A stretch of 64,000 nucleotides of DNA from Petropleomorpha daqingensis. Lineage in GTDB: Bacteria; Actinomycetota; Actinomycetes; Mycobacteriales; Geodermatophilaceae. The notes beneath the pieces are model-generated. The model did not search any database. It was not told the DNA's origin and saw only the letters and a list, made by a program, of their open reading frames with translations. The stretch's first letter is position 1, and every line of letters begins with the position of its first letter. Shown piece after piece: positions 24,969 through 34,424 of this stretch. The stretch spans positions 3,658,001 to 3,722,000 of the forward strand of contig NZ_JACBZT010000001.1 of assembly GCF_013408985.1 (NCBI RefSeq), read 5' to 3'. A program made the position numbers and the translations under genes.

Positions 24969-25721
24969 ATGGACGTCGTCGCCGCGGCCTTCAGCGAGCC
25001 CACCGGCCAGGGCTGGGTGCAGATCACCGAGCTGCTCGTGGCCTTCGTGCTGTCTTCGCTCATCGGTCTGGAACGGCAGCTGCGGGGCAAGAGCGCGGGG
25101 CTGCGCACCCAGGCCATCGTGGGCACGGCCTCGGCGCTGTTCCTGCTGGTGAGCAAGTACGGCTTCACCGACGTGCTGACCAGCGACCGGGTCGTGCTGG
25201 ACCCGTCCCGCGTGGCCGCGCAGATCGTGTCGGGCATCGGATTCCTGGGGGCGGGGCTGATCATCACCCGCCGGGGCACGGCGAGAGGCCTGACCACCGC
25301 CGCCGCCGTCTGGGAGACCGCGGCGATCGGGATGGCCGCCGGCGCGGGGCTGCCGCTCCTGGCCGTGGTGGTCACGGTCCTGCACTTCGTCGTCGTCCTC
25401 GGCTACACCTGGGTCGCCGGGCGGTTGCCGTCGGCCGGACGCGACAGCGTCCGGCTCCGGGTCGCCTACGCCGACCAGCAGGGGGTGCTGCGGGCCATGC
25501 TGGCCGAGTGCACCCGGCGCAACTGGGTGGTCCACGACCTCGCCGTCGACGACCGGCAGGACGACGGCGTCGCCGACCTGCTGGACGGCGACGGCCACCG
25601 CGGTCGGGGAGTGGCCGTCACCCTCGGTCTGAGCGGCCCCGACGTCACCGCGGCGGCCGGCGTGCTCGGCAGCACCACGGGCGTGCTGCAGGTCTCCCGC
25701 GCCGAGGAGGAGACCGAGTAG
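24969..25721 (+). CDS. MgtC/SapB-family membrane protein
   Basis: A 250-residue protein. Four to five transmembrane helices form the MgtC domain ([31 protein letters not shown], written in part; [36 protein letters not shown]), then a cytosolic ACT-like tail from about residue 155. MgtC proteins support growth at low magnesium and modulate membrane potential. The Glu in VWETAAIG is at a position often held by Val. Downstream of the CoA ligase, but its own unit is possible. Confidence 0.88.
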   Translation: MDVVAAAFSEPTGQGWVQITELLVAFVLSSLIGLERQLRGKSAGLRTQAIVGTASALFLLVSKYGFTDVLTSDRVVLDPSRVAAQIVSGIGFLGAGLIITRRGTARGLTTAAAVWETAAIGMAAGAGLPLLAVVVTVLHFVVVLGYTWVAGRLPSAGRDSVRLRVAYADQQGVLRAMLAECTRRNWVVHDLAVDDRQDDGVADLLDGDGHRGRGVAVTLGLSGPDVTAAAGVLGSTTGVLQVSRAEEETE

Positions 25722-25728
25722 CGGCGGA

Positions 25729-26931
25729 TCAGGCCCGGACGAAGTCCAGCGGCACCGAACGGGTGCCCCACTCGGCCCAGATGGCCATCTCCGGCTCGCC
25801 GGCCAGCCGGAACGTGGCGCTGCGGGCCAGCGCCTCCTCCAGGGTGATCCGGAACATCATCCGCGCCAGCGGGGCGCCGGGGCAGCTGTGCGTGCCGCGG
25901 CCGAACGAGATGTGCGAGGCGATGTTCTCCCGGTCCAGCACGAAGGACTCGCCGTCGGGGAAGACCCGCTCGTCGCGGTTGGCCGAGGTGTAGACCAGCG
26001 CGATCGGGTCGTCCTTGCGGATCAGCTGCCCGGACAGGACGACGTCCTCGCGGGCGGTGCGGGCCATGCCCCGGTACGGCGAGTACAGCCGCAGGAACTC
26101 CTCGACCGCAGCCGGGATCAGCGCCGGGTCCCGGCGCAGCCGGTCCTGCAGCTCGGGGTCGCGCGACAGGTGCACGAACATGTTCCCGATGAAGACGCTG
26201 GGCGCGACCATCCCGGTCACGATCAGCTGCCGCACGCAGCCGAGCACCATGTCCGCCGGCAGCGGGCCGCCCTGGTACTCCGACGCCAGAAGCGCCGCGG
26301 TGAGGTCCTCGGCCGGGTCGTAGCCGCCGCCCTTGCGCTCGTCGATGATCTGCTGCGCGATCTCGTAGAGCCGCCGGCTCAGCTTCTTGACCACCTCGTG
26401 GTCGAGCACCTGGATGGCGTCGACGTAGGTGCCGCTGACCGTCTTGATCTCCTCCGACACCTCCACGTTGAGGTTGAAGAACTCGGCGAAGACGTGCGCG
26501 GGCAGCTTGTGCGCGTACTGCTTGCAGACGTCGACCCAGCGCGCGTCGACCAGCGGGTCGAGCAGCTCGACGGCGGCCGCGCGCACCTTCGGCTCCATCG
26601 CCCGCATCTTCGGCGGGGTGAAGAAGGAGTTGATCACCCGCCGGTAGGCCATGTGCTCCGGCGGGTCCAGGTGCAGCGGCGGGCGGACGCCGGTGAAGGC
26701 GAACTTGGGGATGGCGTTCTGCTTTGACGTCGTGAAGTGCTCGATGTCGGTGATCACCGACAGGACCTCGTCGTAGCCCAGCGCGGCCCAGAAACCGCCG
26801 TACTCCTGGCTGCGGGCGATCGGGCAGCGGGGGCGCAGCTCGGCGAACTCCTCGTGCGCGCTGGTGAAGGTCTCGCCCGGGCGCACCGGGTCGAAGTCGT
26901 TGTCAGCGCGGCGAGCGTCGTCCGGGGTCAT
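25729..26931 (-). CDS. Cytochrome P450 with non-canonical I-helix (paralogue 1)
   Basis: A 400-residue soluble bacterial P450. Heme-thiolate motif FGRGTHSCPG (Cys350), ExxR in VEEFLRLYSPYRG, and SANRDERVFPDG. The I-helix reads VTGMVAPS (238-245) in place of the usual A/G-G-x-D/E-T/S, so the acid/alcohol pair for O2 activation is missing. The same GMVAP stands in the P450 at 30937. Divergent from the ABC/CoA-transferase operon across a 180-bp promoter region, so probably part of that system. No ferredoxin or reductase gene is adjacent. Confidence 0.93.
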   Translation of the reverse strand: MTPDDARRADNDFDPVRPGETFTSAHEEFAELRPRCPIARSQEYGGFWAALGYDEVLSVITDIEHFTTSKQNAIPKFAFTGVRPPLHLDPPEHMAYRRVINSFFTPPKMRAMEPKVRAAAVELLDPLVDARWVDVCKQYAHKLPAHVFAEFFNLNVEVSEEIKTVSGTYVDAIQVLDHEVVKKLSRRLYEIAQQIIDERKGGGYDPAEDLTAALLASEYQGGPLPADMVLGCVRQLIVTGMVAPSVFIGNMFVHLSRDPELQDRLRRDPALIPAAVEEFLRLYSPYRGMARTAREDVVLSGQLIRKDDPIALVYTSANRDERVFPDGESFVLDRENIASHISFGRGTHSCPGAPLARMMFRITLEEALARSATFRLAGEPEMAIWAEWGTRSVPLDFVRA

Positions 26932-27111
26932 GGGGAGCAGTAGACCCGATTCTCGACATTTTCGCCAGACTGTTGACGGCAGTCATGGATTCGGCAAACA
27001 TGGGCCGCGACGCGAACCCGTGACCGGGGTCACCGTTCCGACACCCGGCAGTGTGCATTCCCGCACGAAGATCCAGCTCGCACGACGCGCACAGAGAGAC
27101 AGGTCGACGCG
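26932..27111. promoter_or_regulatory. Divergent promoter region of the P450/ABC system
   Basis: This 180-bp gap is visibly AT-richer than its surroundings. GACTG-TTGACGG-CAGTC (26968-26984) is a dyad that encloses a TTGACG -35-like hexamer. GATTC occurs twice, at 26948-26952 and 26988-26992, 40 bp apart; E. coli PaaX sites also contain GATTC, but in inverted pairs. It is the natural target for the PaaX-like regulators of the cluster. No site is proven. Confidence 0.45.
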
Positions 27112-28320
27112 ATGACGTCCGACAGGCCCACCGCATCCACGACGCCGGTCGTGGAGGTGAAGAACGTCGTCAAGCGCTTCCGGCGCGAGAGCGGGGCCGT
27201 GGTCAACGCGATCGACGACGTCTCGTTCGAGGTCCCGCCCGGCGACTTCGTCGTCCTGCTGGGGCCCAGCGGGTGCGGGAAGACGACGCTGCTGCGGAGC
27301 ATCGCCGGCCTCGAGACGCCCGACGAGGGCGCGATCTCGATCGGCGGACGGACCGTCTACTCGTCGGCCGAGCGGATCGAGGTCGCCCCCGAGCGCCGCG
27401 ACATCAGCATGATCTTCCAGTCCTACGCGCTGTGGCCGCACATGACGGCGTTCAAGAACGTCGCCTACCCGCTGCAGAGCCGGCGCGGCCGCAAGGTGGC
27501 CAAGGACGAGGTCGCCCGGCGCGTGCGGCAGGCGCTGGAGCTGGTCGGCGTAGGCGACCTCGAGAAGCAGTACCCGGGGCAGATGAGCGGCGGCCAGCAG
27601 CAGCGCATCGCCCTGGCCCGGGCGCTGGTGAGCAACGACGAGCTGGTGCTCTTCGACGAGCCGCTGTCCAACGTCGACGCGAAGGTCCGCGAGCAGCTGC
27701 GCTTCGAGCTGGTGTCGATGCAGCGGGAGCTCGGCTTCTCCGCCCTGTTCGTCACCCACGACCAGACCGAGGCCATGGAGCTGGCGCACCGGATCGCGGT
27801 GCTCGACAGCGGCCGGATCGCCCAGCTGGGCACCCCGCAGGAGATCTACCACCGACCGGCCACGCGCTACGTCGCCAGGTTCATCGGCGCCATCAACGAG
27901 GTCGTCGGAACGGTCGCCGGGGTCGACGGCGACGGCGTCGTCGTCGACACGCCCTACGGCAGGTTCGTCGGGACGACGGGCGGCCGGCGGTTCGCCGTCG
28001 GCGACCGGGCGGCCGCGATGTGGCGGCCCGAGCGCGGGCTGCTGACCCGCGACGAGCCGCAGACGGTGAACCGGTGGCCCGGCCGGGTCAAGGCGCCGCT
28101 GTTCGTCGGCTCGCACACCGAGTACGTGGTGAGCGTGGGGACGTCGGAGACCGAGGTCCGGCTGTGGAGCCCGCGGTCGGACCTGGTCGCCGCCGACTCC
28201 GCGGCCTGGGTCTCGGTCCACCCGGACGACGTGCTGGTGCTGCCGGTCGACGGGGCGACCGAGCCCGCCGCCCAGACCGCGACCGCGCCGTCCGCTCCCG
28301 CGATGGTGCCGGCGTCGTGA
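27112..28320 (+). CDS. ABC transporter ATP-binding protein
   Basis: A 402-residue ATPase of the PotA/FbpC group. Walker A LLGPSGCGKTTLLRS, Q-loop MIFQSYALWPHMT, signature MSGGQQQRIALARAL, Walker B ELVLFDEPLSNVDAK and switch FVTHDQTEA. A C-terminal TOBE-like regulatory domain runs from about 255 to 375, then an Ala/Pro/Thr-rich tail. First gene of a tightly coupled operon: the permease GTG overlaps its stop. With the permease and the lipoprotein at 35761 it forms a complete importer. Confidence 0.93.
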   Translation: MTSDRPTASTTPVVEVKNVVKRFRRESGAVVNAIDDVSFEVPPGDFVVLLGPSGCGKTTLLRSIAGLETPDEGAISIGGRTVYSSAERIEVAPERRDISMIFQSYALWPHMTAFKNVAYPLQSRRGRKVAKDEVARRVRQALELVGVGDLEKQYPGQMSGGQQQRIALARALVSNDELVLFDEPLSNVDAKVREQLRFELVSMQRELGFSALFVTHDQTEAMELAHRIAVLDSGRIAQLGTPQEIYHRPATRYVARFIGAINEVVGTVAGVDGDGVVVDTPYGRFVGTTGGRRFAVGDRAAAMWRPERGLLTRDEPQTVNRWPGRVKAPLFVGSHTEYVVSVGTSETEVRLWSPRSDLVAADSAAWVSVHPDDVLVLPVDGATEPAAQTATAPSAPAMVPAS

Positions 28321-30083
28321 CCACCGCCAACGCCCTCGTCGGCGACCGCGCCCCGGCCCGCGCCCGGCGCCGCTTCCGGCGCCCCAGCGCCTTCGACGCG
28401 GTGACCCTGGTGATCGCCGCGGTGCTCATCGCGATCGTCGTCGTCCCGCTCGGCCGGGTGCTGGTCCGGCTGTTCTGGGTCGACGGTTCGTTCACCCTGG
28501 CGCCGATCCGCCGCACGCTCGCCATACCGGACCTGGGCAAGCTGCTGCTCGACACCGCCATCCTGGTGATCGCCAGCGCGCTGCTGGCGTTCGTCATCGG
28601 GGTCACCCTGGCCTGGCTGAACGAGCGCACCAACGCCCGCATGGGTCTGCTCACCGACGCCCTGCCGTTGCTGCCGTTCCTGCTGCCGCCGGTGGCCGGC
28701 GCCGTGGGCTGGACGATGCTGCTCTCGCCGCGCGCCGGGCTGCTCAACAGCTGGATCCGCGACGCCCTGGGCTGGTTCGGCGTCGACCTGCGCGAGGGCC
28801 CGTTCGACATCAACTCCTGGTACGGGCTGATCATGGTGATGGCGTTCTACGCCGTCCCGTTCGTCTTCATGAACGCCTCGGCCGGCCTGCGCAACCTCGA
28901 CCCGGCGCTGGAGGAGGCCTCGCGGCTGTCCGGTGCCGGCACCTTCCGCACGCTGCGCAAGGTGACCCTGCCGGCGGTCGCGCCGAGCCTCGGGGCAGGG
29001 TTCCTGCTGGCGGTCTGGTTCGGCGTCGGCATGTTCTCGATCCCGGCGATCATCGGCACGCCGGCGAACATCGACGTCATCTCGGTGCGCATCGTCGAGC
29101 TGCTCACCTTCACCTTCCCGCCGCAGACCGACGTCGCCATCGGCCTGTCCGGGTTCGTCGTGATCTTCGTCGGGCTGGCCTACTGGCTGCAGCTGCGCAT
29201 CCTGCGGCGCGGCCGCTACGCCACGGTGGCCGGCAAGGGTGCCCGCGCCAAGACGATCGACCTGAAGGCCTGGAAGTGGCCGGCCCGCGTGCTCGTGCTC
29301 GGCTACGTCATCGTCTCGACGATCCTGCCGATCGTCGCCCTCGTCCTGGTCTCGCTCAACGGCTTCTGGACGCCGCACATCCGCTGGGCGAACCTGAGCT
29401 TCGCCGCCGTCTCCAAGGCCGTCTTCGAGGACGAGACCACCCTGCACGCGCTGCTCAACAGCCTGGGTCTCGGCCTGGTCGGCGGCGTCATCGGGATGTT
29501 CGGCGCGGCGATGATCGCCCTCTACGTCGCCCGCCGGCGCACCGCGCTGAGCAAGGGCATCGACGTGGCGATCAAGCTGCCCGCCGCCATCTCCAACATG
29601 GTGATCGCGGTCGGCATCCTGCTGCTGCTCGCCGGGGCGCCGTTCCACCTGACCGGCACGCTGCTGATCCTGCTGATCGGCTACCTGGCGCTGGAGCTGC
29701 CGCAGGCCTCCATCGCCGCCGACGCGGCGGTCAGCGGCGTCGGCAAGGAGCTCCCGGAGGCGTCGTCGATCTCGGGCGCCCGGCAGTTCCGCACCTTCCG
29801 CAAGGTGTACGTGCCGCTGATGCTGCCCGGCCTGGTCGCCGGCTGGGCGCTGCTGTTCATCCGGATCGTCGGTGACCTGACCGCCTCGGCGATCCTGGCC
29901 GGCACGGCCAACCCGGTGGTCGGCTTCCGCATCCTCGAGGTGTTCACCAGCGGCTCGTTCGCGCTGCTGGCCTCGCTGTCCACGGTGCTGGTGATCATCA
30001 CGGCCACGGTGCTGGTCGTCGTCCTGGCCTACACCCGGCGCAAGTCCAAGCTGGGCGTGAGCGCCCGGGTCGGCGGGGTCTGA
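28317..30083 (+). CDS. ABC transporter permease, two fused membrane domains
   Basis: A 588-residue fused permease of the FbpB/PotBC type with about 12 membrane segments. Each half has an EAA loop: LEEASRLSGAGTFRTLRKVTLP (first half, in part) and LPEASSISGARQFRTFRKVYVPLMLPG (second half, in part). The fusion replaces two subunits. GTG start overlaps the ATPase stop, and the stop overlaps the next ATG by one base. Such importers carry Fe3+, polyamines, thiamine or organic anions; the catabolic operon argues for an organic acid. Confidence 0.92.
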   Translation: MTTANALVGDRAPARARRRFRRPSAFDAVTLVIAAVLIAIVVVPLGRVLVRLFWVDGSFTLAPIRRTLAIPDLGKLLLDTAILVIASALLAFVIGVTLAWLNERTNARMGLLTDALPLLPFLLPPVAGAVGWTMLLSPRAGLLNSWIRDALGWFGVDLREGPFDINSWYGLIMVMAFYAVPFVFMNASAGLRNLDPALEEASRLSGAGTFRTLRKVTLPAVAPSLGAGFLLAVWFGVGMFSIPAIIGTPANIDVISVRIVELLTFTFPPQTDVAIGLSGFVVIFVGLAYWLQLRILRRGRYATVAGKGARAKTIDLKAWKWPARVLVLGYVIVSTILPIVALVLVSLNGFWTPHIRWANLSFAAVSKAVFEDETTLHALLNSLGLGLVGGVIGMFGAAMIALYVARRRTALSKGIDVAIKLPAAISNMVIAVGILLLLAGAPFHLTGTLLILLIGYLALELPQASIAADAAVSGVGKELPEASSISGARQFRTFRKVYVPLMLPGLVAGWALLFIRIVGDLTASAILAGTANPVVGFRILEVFTSGSFALLASLSTVLVIITATVLVVVLAYTRRKSKLGVSARVGGV

Positions 30084-30940
30084 TGGCCAGCCCGGTGCTG
30101 GCCGACGAGGCCGACCTCTACGCATCCGAGCCGGGCCTCCGGCCGGAGAGCCTGCTGCTGACGTTCTTCGGGGCCCACGTCCTGGGCCGGCCGGTGATGG
30201 TCGCCTCGGCGAGCGTCCTCGACGTCATGGAGCGGGTCGGCGTCTCGCCGCACGCCACGCGCTCGGCGCTGGGCAGGATGGTCAAGAAGGGCCTGCTGGT
30301 CAGCGAGCGCCAGGGGCGGCCGGTGTACTTCGGCCTCACCCCCCGCTCGGCCGAGGTGCTCAACGACGGCGCCGTGCGCATCTGGCGCAGCGGGGCGGTC
30401 AACCGGCACTGGGACGGCCGCTGGACGCTGCTGAGCTTCTCGCTGCCCGAGTCGTGGCAGCGGCAGCGGCACGAGCTGCGCTCGCGGCTGCTGTGGGCCG
30501 GGTTCGGCTCGCTGCAGGGCGGGCTGTGGGTCGCCCCGGCCACCGTCGACGTCGAGCACCTGCTCGAGGAGCTCGAGGCCGCCGAGCACGTGCGGGCCTT
30601 CCTCGCCTTCCCGGCGACCGGCACCGACGTCTCGGCCATGGTCGCCGACGCCTGGGACCTGCCCGCGCTCGCCGAGCGCTACGAGACGTTCATCGAGCGG
30701 TGGGACGGCGGGATCGCCGACCGGACCCACACCGACCCGCTCGGCCGCCAGCTGGCGCTGGAGGCGGAGTGGCTGCGCGCGATCCGCACCGATCCGCGGC
30801 TGCCGGTCGACCTGCTGCCCGCACCCTGGCCGGCCGAGCGGGCGCAGGAGCTGTTCCACCGGCTGCACGCCGAGGTCGAGGTGCAGGCCCGGGCGATCGC
30901 CGCCGAGCTGCTGCAGACCATCCCGGTGCCGGTCCGATGA
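30083..30940 (+). CDS. PaaX-family regulator, paralogue 1
   Basis: A 285-residue PaaX-like repressor. N-terminal winged helix (RPESLLLTFFGAHVLG, VSPHATRSALGRMVKKGLLVSERQGRPVYFGLT), central domain (NRHWDGRWTLLSFSLPESWQRQRHELRSRLLWAGFGSLQGGLW, in part) and a C-terminal helical domain. E. coli PaaX is displaced by phenylacetyl-CoA, so an aryl-CoA effector is plausible. Embedded inside the operon, with an overlap on both sides. Highly similar to the gene at 38716. Confidence 0.9.
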   Translation: MASPVLADEADLYASEPGLRPESLLLTFFGAHVLGRPVMVASASVLDVMERVGVSPHATRSALGRMVKKGLLVSERQGRPVYFGLTPRSAEVLNDGAVRIWRSGAVNRHWDGRWTLLSFSLPESWQRQRHELRSRLLWAGFGSLQGGLWVAPATVDVEHLLEELEAAEHVRAFLAFPATGTDVSAMVADAWDLPALAERYETFIERWDGGIADRTHTDPLGRQLALEAEWLRAIRTDPRLPVDLLPAPWPAERAQELFHRLHAEVEVQARAIAAELLQTIPVPVR

Positions 30941-32115
30941 GCGACTTCGACCCCCTGGCCTCGGACGCGCCGGACGACGCCCTGGCGACCTATGCGGAGC
31001 TGCGGGAGCGGTGCCCGGTCGCGCACACCGACGCCTACGGCGGCTTCTGGGCGCTCACCCGGTACGCCGACGTGGCCGCGGCGGCGGCGGACTCCCGGAC
31101 CTTCATCTCCTCCGTGAAGGCCGTCGTCCCGAGCGACCCGCGGGGCCTGCGCCGTCCGCCGCTGAACTTCGACGCGCCGGCGCACACGCCCTACCGCAAG
31201 GCGCTGGACCGCACCCTGCAGCGGGCCCGCATCGCGGTGCTCGAGCCGCGGCTGCGCGCGCACGCCGCCCGCGTCCTGGCGCCGATGGTCGAGCGCGGGC
31301 ACGGCGACGTCGCCCAGGAGTTCGGCGCCACGTTCCCGGCGTGGGTGACCACCGAGTGGCTCAACCTGCCCGACGACGTCGCGCCGCGGCTGGCCGAGAC
31401 CGCGGCCGCCTGGGTCCGCGCCTGGCGCCGGATGGACGGTCCGGTCGTCACCGAGATGAGCGAGCGGATGTACGGCATCGCCCGCGACCTCGTCCGCGAC
31501 CGGCGCGAGAGCCCGCTGCCGGTGGAGGAGGACCCGGCCAGCTCGCTGCTCGCCGAGCGCCTCGACGGGCAGCCGCTGGACGAGGAGCACCTCGTCGGCG
31601 CCCTGCGGCAGAGCCTGGTGGTCGGGATGGTCGCGCCGCCGATCCTGCTCGGCTCGATCGCCGTGCACCTCTCCCGCGACCAGGAGCTGCAGAGCCGGCT
31701 GCGGGCGCAGCCCGAGCTGGTGCCCGCCGCGGTCGAGGAGTTCCTCCGCCTGCACACTCCCTACCGCGGGTTCGCCCGCACGGTGGCCGACGACGTCGAG
31801 CTGCACGGCCGCCGGATCCGACCGACCGAGCCGGTGACCCTGGTCTACGCCTCGGCCAACCGGGACGCCGAGCAGTTCCCCGACCCGGACGCGTTCGTGC
31901 TGGACCGGCCCAACATCGCCACCCACCTCGCGTTCGGCCGCGGCCGGCACCGCTGTGCCGGCATGCCGCTGGCGCGGCTCATGGTCCTGATCGCCCTGCA
32001 GGAGCTGCTGGCGGCCACGACCGGATTCGAGATCGACGGCCCGCTGGAGGGTGCCCGGATGCCCGAGATCGGCTACGTGTCGGTGCCCCTGCGGATCACC
32101 GGAGCGGCGGCGTGA
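30937..32115 (+). CDS. Cytochrome P450 with non-canonical I-helix (paralogue 2)
   Basis: A 392-residue P450. Heme motif FGRGRHRCAG (Cys340) and ExxR pair Glu268/Arg271 in EEFLRLHTPYRGFAR. The I-helix reads LVVGMVAPPILLG (228-239): Ala-Pro stands where acid-Thr is expected. Shares YGGFWA, SPYRG/TPYRG and SANRD phrases with the P450 at 25729, so the two are paralogues. ATG overlaps the PaaX stop, and the CoA-transferase GTG overlaps its own stop. Placement between transporter and CoA-transferase implies it acts on the imported compound or its CoA ester. Confidence 0.94.
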   Translation: MSDFDPLASDAPDDALATYAELRERCPVAHTDAYGGFWALTRYADVAAAAADSRTFISSVKAVVPSDPRGLRRPPLNFDAPAHTPYRKALDRTLQRARIAVLEPRLRAHAARVLAPMVERGHGDVAQEFGATFPAWVTTEWLNLPDDVAPRLAETAAAWVRAWRRMDGPVVTEMSERMYGIARDLVRDRRESPLPVEEDPASSLLAERLDGQPLDEEHLVGALRQSLVVGMVAPPILLGSIAVHLSRDQELQSRLRAQPELVPAAVEEFLRLHTPYRGFARTVADDVELHGRRIRPTEPVTLVYASANRDAEQFPDPDAFVLDRPNIATHLAFGRGRHRCAGMPLARLMVLIALQELLAATTGFEIDGPLEGARMPEIGYVSVPLRITGAAA

Positions 32116-33344
32116 GCGGGCAGCGGCCGCTGGCGGGCATGGTCGTGCTCGACCTGACCAACGCGCTGGCCGGCCCGTACGCGACGCTGCTGCTCGCGGG
32201 CCTGGGCGCTCGAGTCATCAAGATCGAGAACCCGCACCGCGGCGGCGACCCGGCGCGCAACAACTCGCCGTACGTCACCGACGAGGGCCTCGCCGTCCGC
32301 CGGAGCACCCCGGAGGACATGTCGGTCTCGATGCTGGTCCGCGGCCGCGGCAAGGAGAGCATCACCCTCGACCTGCGCGACGAGCGCGGCCGCGAGGTGC
32401 TCGCCGACCTGGTGCGCCGCGCCGACATCCTGGTCGAGAACTACAGCGCCGGCGTGACCGCGCGGCTGGGTATCGACGCCGCGTGGGCGCACGGGCTCAA
32501 CCCGCGGCTGGTCTACACGTCGATCAGCGGGTTCGGCGCCGACGGCGGCCCCGGCACCGGCAAGGCCATGGACACGATCGTCCAGGCCCTGTCCGGCGTG
32601 ATGATGACCTCGGGCGCGCCGGGGGAGCCGCCGGTGCGCCTCGGCCTGCCGATCGCCGACCTGCTGGCCCCCCTGTACGCGGTGATCGGCACGGTGTCGG
32701 CGGTGCTGCAGGCGCAGCGGACCGGCGCCGGCCAGCACGTCGACGTCTCGATGCTGGGGGCGCTCACGTCGCTGGTCGCCTGCGAGCCGTTCGACGCCTT
32801 CGAGCAGATCGGCCTGCCGCTGCGCACCGGCGCGACCGTGCCGCGGCTCGCGCCGTTCGGCACCTTCCAGGCCAAGGACGGCTGGTTCGCGCTGTGCGCG
32901 CCGGTCGACCCGTTCGCCCACGGCGTCCTGCGCGCCATCGGCCGGGAGGACCTGGTGGACGACGCCCGGTTCGCCGGCCGGGACGGCCGGGTCGCGCACG
33001 CCGACGAGCTGCACGGGCTGATCTCCGACTGGGCCGCGGGCCGCACGGTGGCCGAGGCGGTCGCCGTCCTCGACGCGCAGGGCGCACCGGCGGCGGAGGT
33101 GCGCGATCCGAGCGCCGCCGTCCGCGATCCGCTGGTGCTGGCCCGCGGCGAGGTGGTCCGGCTGACCGAGGGCGGCGGCACCGAGCTGTACGGCACCGGC
33201 GTGCCGATCGTCTTCTCCGGCAGCCCGTCGACCCTCGACGGCCCGGCGCCGCAGCTGGGCGAGCACTCCCGGTCGGTGCTGCAGGAGCTCTGCGGCTACG
33301 CCGACGAGCGCATCGAGGCGCTGGTCGACGCGGGGGTGGTCTGA
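32112..33344 (+). CDS. Class III (Frc-type) CoA-transferase
   Basis: A 410-residue CaiB/BaiF-family enzyme. Opening LAGMVVLDLTNALAGPYAT, LGARVIKIENP, ENYSAGVTARLG, and catalytic Asp154 in GKAMDTIVQALSGVM. It moves CoA between acyl donors and carboxylic acids. In the anaerobic phenyllactate pathway the same family (FldA) supplies the CoA ester to FldBC; here too it directly precedes two dehydratase-family subunits. GTG start overlaps the P450 stop. Its stop is immediately followed by the next start. Confidence 0.92.
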   Translation: MSGQRPLAGMVVLDLTNALAGPYATLLLAGLGARVIKIENPHRGGDPARNNSPYVTDEGLAVRRSTPEDMSVSMLVRGRGKESITLDLRDERGREVLADLVRRADILVENYSAGVTARLGIDAAWAHGLNPRLVYTSISGFGADGGPGTGKAMDTIVQALSGVMMTSGAPGEPPVRLGLPIADLLAPLYAVIGTVSAVLQAQRTGAGQHVDVSMLGALTSLVACEPFDAFEQIGLPLRTGATVPRLAPFGTFQAKDGWFALCAPVDPFAHGVLRAIGREDLVDDARFAGRDGRVAHADELHGLISDWAAGRTVAEAVAVLDAQGAPAAEVRDPSAAVRDPLVLARGEVVRLTEGGGTELYGTGVPIVFSGSPSTLDGPAPQLGEHSRSVLQELCGYADERIEALVDAGVV

Positions 33345-34424
33345 GTGACCGCCCTCGACCGCCTGGCCGAGCTGTACGCCGCGCGGCCCGACCACGTCCG
33401 CGCCCTCGGCCGTCCCGTGGTCGGGGTCGTCGGCGCGGACGTGCCCCCGGAGCTGGTCGAGGCGGCCGGGGCGGTGGCCTACCGGCTGCACGGCTCGCCC
33501 GACCACGTCTCGCCCGAGGCGCGGGAGATCCTCGGCGCCGCTCTGGACCCGGTCGCCCACTCGGTGCTGACCCGCCTGCTGGACGGCTCCCTGGCGTTCC
33601 TCACCGGGGTGGTCGTCTCGCGCGACTCGCAGGCCTCGCTCCAGCTGTTCTACGCGCTGCGCGAGCTGCGCCGGCTCGAGCCGGCCCGCGGGCTGCCGCC
33701 GGTGGTGCTGCTCGACCTGCTCCACCTGCCCACCGAGCACACCGCCCGCTACGACGAGGCCCGTCTCGAGCAGCTGGCCGGCACCCTCGCCGGCTGGACC
33801 GGCACCGAGCCGACGCCGGACCGGCTGGCCGCCGCCGTGCGGTCGGTCGCCGGCGTCCGGGCCCTGCTCCGGCAGATCAGCGCCGCGCGGTGCTCCGGCA
33901 CCGCGGCTCTGCACGCGGTGGGGGTGGCGACGGCGCTGCCGTCCGCCGACGTCGTCCCGCTGCTCGAGCAGCTGCTGGCGGAGTCGGCGGAGGTCCCGGG
34001 CGGGCGACGGGTGTTCCTCACCGGCAGCGGCCAGGACACCGACGAGCTGTACCGGGTGCTCGAGGGCGAGCTCGGCTGCCTGGTGGCGGGGGAGGACCAC
34101 GGCTGGAGCGCCGCCGCGCTGCCCGCAGACCCGGCGACCCCGGACCTCGAGGGCCTGGCGCGTTCCTACCGCGACCGCGGTCCGGCCGCCCCGACGGCGT
34201 CGATCGCCGACCGGGCCGCGGTCACCGCCGAGCGCGTCCGCGACGCCCGGGCCGACCTGCTGCTCGCCGTCGTCCGCGAGCACGACGAGGCCCCCGCGTG
34301 GGACTTCCCTGCTCAGGCGGCCGCGGTCGACGTGCCCGCCGCGCTGCTGGCCCGGCAGCCGTACCGGATCGCGACCGACGAGCTGCAGGACGCGCTCGCC
34401 CAGCCGATCGGCAGCCGCTCGTGA
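33345..34424 (+). CDS. 2-Hydroxyacyl-CoA dehydratase-family subunit lacking cluster cysteines (small)
   Basis: A 359-residue protein resembling HgdB/FldC/BcrB-type subunits. Evidence: opening RPVVGVVGADVPPELVEAAGAVAYRLHG, then DPVAHSVLTRLLDGSLAFLTGVVVSRDSQ and a late ARADLLLAVVREHDEAP (segments given in part). Canonical members ligate a [4Fe-4S] cluster with Cys at three such places. By my alignment these are His72, Arg93 and His313 here. The only cysteines, Cys183 and Cys245, lie elsewhere. Directly abuts the CoA-transferase and overlaps the next gene. A radical dehydratase or reductase mechanism looks impossible without the cluster. Confidence 0.75.
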   Translation: MTALDRLAELYAARPDHVRALGRPVVGVVGADVPPELVEAAGAVAYRLHGSPDHVSPEAREILGAALDPVAHSVLTRLLDGSLAFLTGVVVSRDSQASLQLFYALRELRRLEPARGLPPVVLLDLLHLPTEHTARYDEARLEQLAGTLAGWTGTEPTPDRLAAAVRSVAGVRALLRQISAARCSGTAALHAVGVATALPSADVVPLLEQLLAESAEVPGGRRVFLTGSGQDTDELYRVLEGELGCLVAGEDHGWSAAALPADPATPDLEGLARSYRDRGPAAPTASIADRAAVTAERVRDARADLLLAVVREHDEAPAWDFPAQAAAVDVPAALLARQPYRIATDELQDALAQPIGSRS

